Part shown: piece after piece, positions 5,281-6,237 of the stretch
Numbering within the stretch: position 1 is the first letter of the stretch
How the letters are laid out: each line of letters begins with the position of its first letter
Assembly: GCA_934667465.1 (NCBI GenBank)
Contig: CAKUMG010000376.1
Location: forward strand, 1-6,237
Source of the DNA: an uncultured Actinoplanes sp.
GTDB taxonomy: Bacteria; Actinomycetota; Actinomycetes; Mycobacteriales; Micromonosporaceae
DNA length: 6,237 nt
Direction: 5' to 3'
The notes under the pieces: model-generated
What the model saw: the letters and a program-made list of their open reading frames with translations, nothing else
Told to the model about the DNA's origin: nothing
Database searches by the model: none
Position numbers and translations under genes: made by a program

Positions 5281-5316
5281 ACCGCCACTGCCGGGTACGT
5301 GCACGACAGCGGCGGT
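5281..5316. terminator. Possible terminator hairpin A between convergent genes
   Basis: ACCGCCACTG (5281-5290) pairs with CAGCGGCGGT (5307-5316) over ten positions with one A/C mismatch, around a 16-base loop. It is followed by TTCC. It lies 37 bases after the stop of the exported-protein gene. A smaller stem, AGCCC/GGGCT (5244-5248/5256-5260), overlaps the stop codon itself. Confidence 0.45.
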
Positions 5317-5337
5317 TTCCGTCCCGCCTGTGCCGCA

Positions 5338-5357
5338 GCGGATCGGGAAGGATCCGC
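5338..5357. terminator. Possible terminator hairpin B between convergent genes
   Basis: GCGGATC (5338-5344) and GATCCGC (5351-5357) form a perfect 7-pair stem with the loop GGGAAG. It lies in the gap between the two converging genes and would work as RNA in either direction, though no T-run follows on either side. The rest of the gap (5358-5507) shows no gene or clear site. Confidence 0.45.
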
Positions 5358-5507
5358 CGGGGCCGTTTAGGGAATCCTGGGTGGCACGCGTCGTAATGAC
5401 GGGCGCGGTGAATCGTGGGATGAGGGCTGGTCCGCGCAGCTCACCGGGTGGCTCCTGTTTGCGACCGTAAATGTGACCGCGGGTGGCTGCGTCGGCCCCG
5501 CTGTGGG

Positions 5508-5912
5508 CTACGGGGAGGGAGGCCGCAGCTTCATGCCCTCGCCCGCGACGGATCCGACCGCGGCGTCCCAGCCCCACGGGACGTCGCCCACGTACAGGCA
5601 GGGAGCTGCGGCGGTGAGGTCGTCGCGCATCCGCGGCAGCTCGACCCCGGGGATGCGGATCTGCACGCTCGTGCCGTCGGAGATCGGCAGGCGCCAGGCG
5701 AACCAGCCGTCGCGATCGGCATTGGGCTCGCGCACCGGTTCGCCGTCGACGCCGGCGACGCGATGCCGGATCGGCACCTGCTCCAGCTCACCGGCGCGCT
5801 CACGGACCGCGGCGAGGAACACCTCGAGCGCGGCCGCGGCGAGGTCCTCCCGGGCGTCGTCGATGGGCCGGGCACCGGGGTAGTTCGCGCCGGGAGTGAT
5901 CATGGGTGTCAC
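5508..5912 (-). CDS. Hypothetical 134-residue cytoplasmic protein
   Basis: A leftward gene with a GTG start at 5912 (an ATG three codons in, at 5903, is the alternative) and TAG at 5508-5510. Neither start has a clear Shine-Dalgarno sequence. The N-terminus contains PIDDAREDLAAAALEVFLAA (16-35), a long amphipathic helix. A mixed central part follows, with DRDGWFAWRLPISDG (66-80), then VQIRIPGVELPRMRDDL (83-99), predicted strands and a helix. The C-terminal part has LYVGDVPWGWDAAVG (106-120). The protein is acidic, with no signal peptide, membrane segment, Cys cluster or recognisable catalytic motif. Base and codon use match the mob genes. It lies 32 bases downstream of the 56-residue gene in the same direction, so the two are probably one transcript. 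It converges on the exported-protein gene. No family recognised; the W-x-W ... IPG pattern suggests one compact alpha/beta domain. Confidence 0.8.
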   Translation of the reverse strand: MTPMITPGANYPGARPIDDAREDLAAAALEVFLAAVRERAGELEQVPIRHRVAGVDGEPVREPNADRDGWFAWRLPISDGTSVQIRIPGVELPRMRDDLTAAAPCLYVGDVPWGWDAAVGSVAGEGMKLRPPSP

Positions 5913-5944
5913 GGTACGACGGGCCTGCTGGTGGCGGTGGCCGG

Positions 5945-6115
5945 TTATCCGGTGAGTCCCACCTTGACGGCCAGGCCGACGGCGCGCCGGCGTAGCACGG
6001 CCGGCCCGGCGAGCAGGTCGGCGGCCATCTGGCGGGCGTAGCGGTTAAACCGGATGGTCTCCGGGGCGCTGTTCAGTTCGGCGTTGGCCGTGAGGCTGTG
6101 TGTAGTTTTCGGCAC
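5945..6115 (-). CDS. Small hypothetical protein, 56 residues
   Basis: A leftward reading frame from GTG (6113-6115) to TAA (5945-5947). It is bounded upstream by an in-frame TGA at 6125-6127, so GTG is the only usual start. From about the eighth codon nearly every third base is G or C. The peptide is balanced: an N-terminal polar stretch (KTTHSLTANAELNSAPET, 3-20), a helix with RFNRYARQMAADLLAG (22-37), and a basic, partly hydrophobic end (VLRRRAVGLAVKVGLTG, 40-56). There is no signal peptide. No Shine-Dalgarno sequence is visible, which lowers confidence in the start. It precedes the 134-residue gene by 32 bases and is probably cotranscribed with it. It may be a complete small protein, or the 3' end of a longer gene broken by the upstream TGA or a frameshift. 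Function unknown. Confidence 0.6.
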   Translation of the reverse strand: MPKTTHSLTANAELNSAPETIRFNRYARQMAADLLAGPAVLRRRAVGLAVKVGLTG

Positions 6116-6237
6116 CCGATGCCATCAGCAGCAGGTCGTTTGACCAGCCGCCTGAGCCCTGCCCCGGCCGCGCTGGGCCACCGATGTGTCGATGGCTGCT
6201 GTCACGCTGAGCGCCGCGTCGCATACCAGGACTGCAC

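Noticed and set aside
4729..5577. 282-residue leftward open frame across the exported-protein gene
   Set aside because: It overlaps the well-supported exported-protein gene antisense and also runs over the convergent gap. Its composition is Gly/Arg-rich and no domain is visible.
6119..6237. Rightward frame open from an ATG to the right edge
   Set aside because: It has no ribosome binding site, mixed third-position bases, and begins 4 bases from the oppositely directed GTG. It is too short to support.
1..6237. CRISPR arrays, tRNA or rRNA genes, insertion-sequence ends
   Set aside because: No regularly spaced repeats, tRNA-like cloverleaf segments or transposase frames were seen on either strand.

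Overview
The window is very GC-rich, with codons ending mostly in G or C. It uses GTG starts and strong GGGGAGGA-type ribosome binding sites. Long open antisense frames are a by-product of this base composition. The picture fits a high-GC actinomycete (Streptomyces or a pseudonocardial genus; the sequence does not decide which). The core is a mobilization module, so the window is probably part of a mobilizable plasmid or an integrative mobilizable element. No type IV secretion gene, replication gene, integrase or transposase is visible.

Layout. At 1-118 is the start of a leftward gene that leaves the window. At 119-468 is a gap with short repeats, a small palindrome, and a leftward start-less reading frame (263-430) that looks like a gene remnant. 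At 469-1188 is a rightward membrane protein resembling the DUF6082 family, with less GC-biased codons than its neighbours. At 1189-1393 is a non-coding, hairpin-rich gap with an unusually AT-rich patch; this is the best candidate for the origin of transfer. At 1394-4656 is a three-gene rightward operon: a MobC-like accessory protein, a HxH relaxase translationally coupled to it by an ATGA overlap, and a 394-residue protein of unknown role that follows the relaxase after 18 bases. At 4657-4854 are an inverted repeat and a possible promoter. At 4855-5244 is a 129-residue exported protein with a Tat-like signal peptide and two copies of a ~40-residue module, each with a cysteine pair spaced exactly 20 residues apart. 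At 5245-5507 is a convergent gap with two hairpins, probably a two-way terminator. At 5508-5912 and 5945-6115 are two leftward genes of unknown function; the second encodes only 56 residues. At 6116-6237 nothing can be called.

How they may work together: the MobC-like protein would bind and help melt the transfer origin, the relaxase would nick it and pilot the strand, and the third protein probably assists the relaxase or links it to a transfer machine supplied elsewhere. The exported repeat protein, the DUF6082 protein and the leftward pair are cargo-like genes of unknown function. The most interesting items are the duplicated four-cysteine exported protein, the third protein of the mob operon and the candidate transfer origin.
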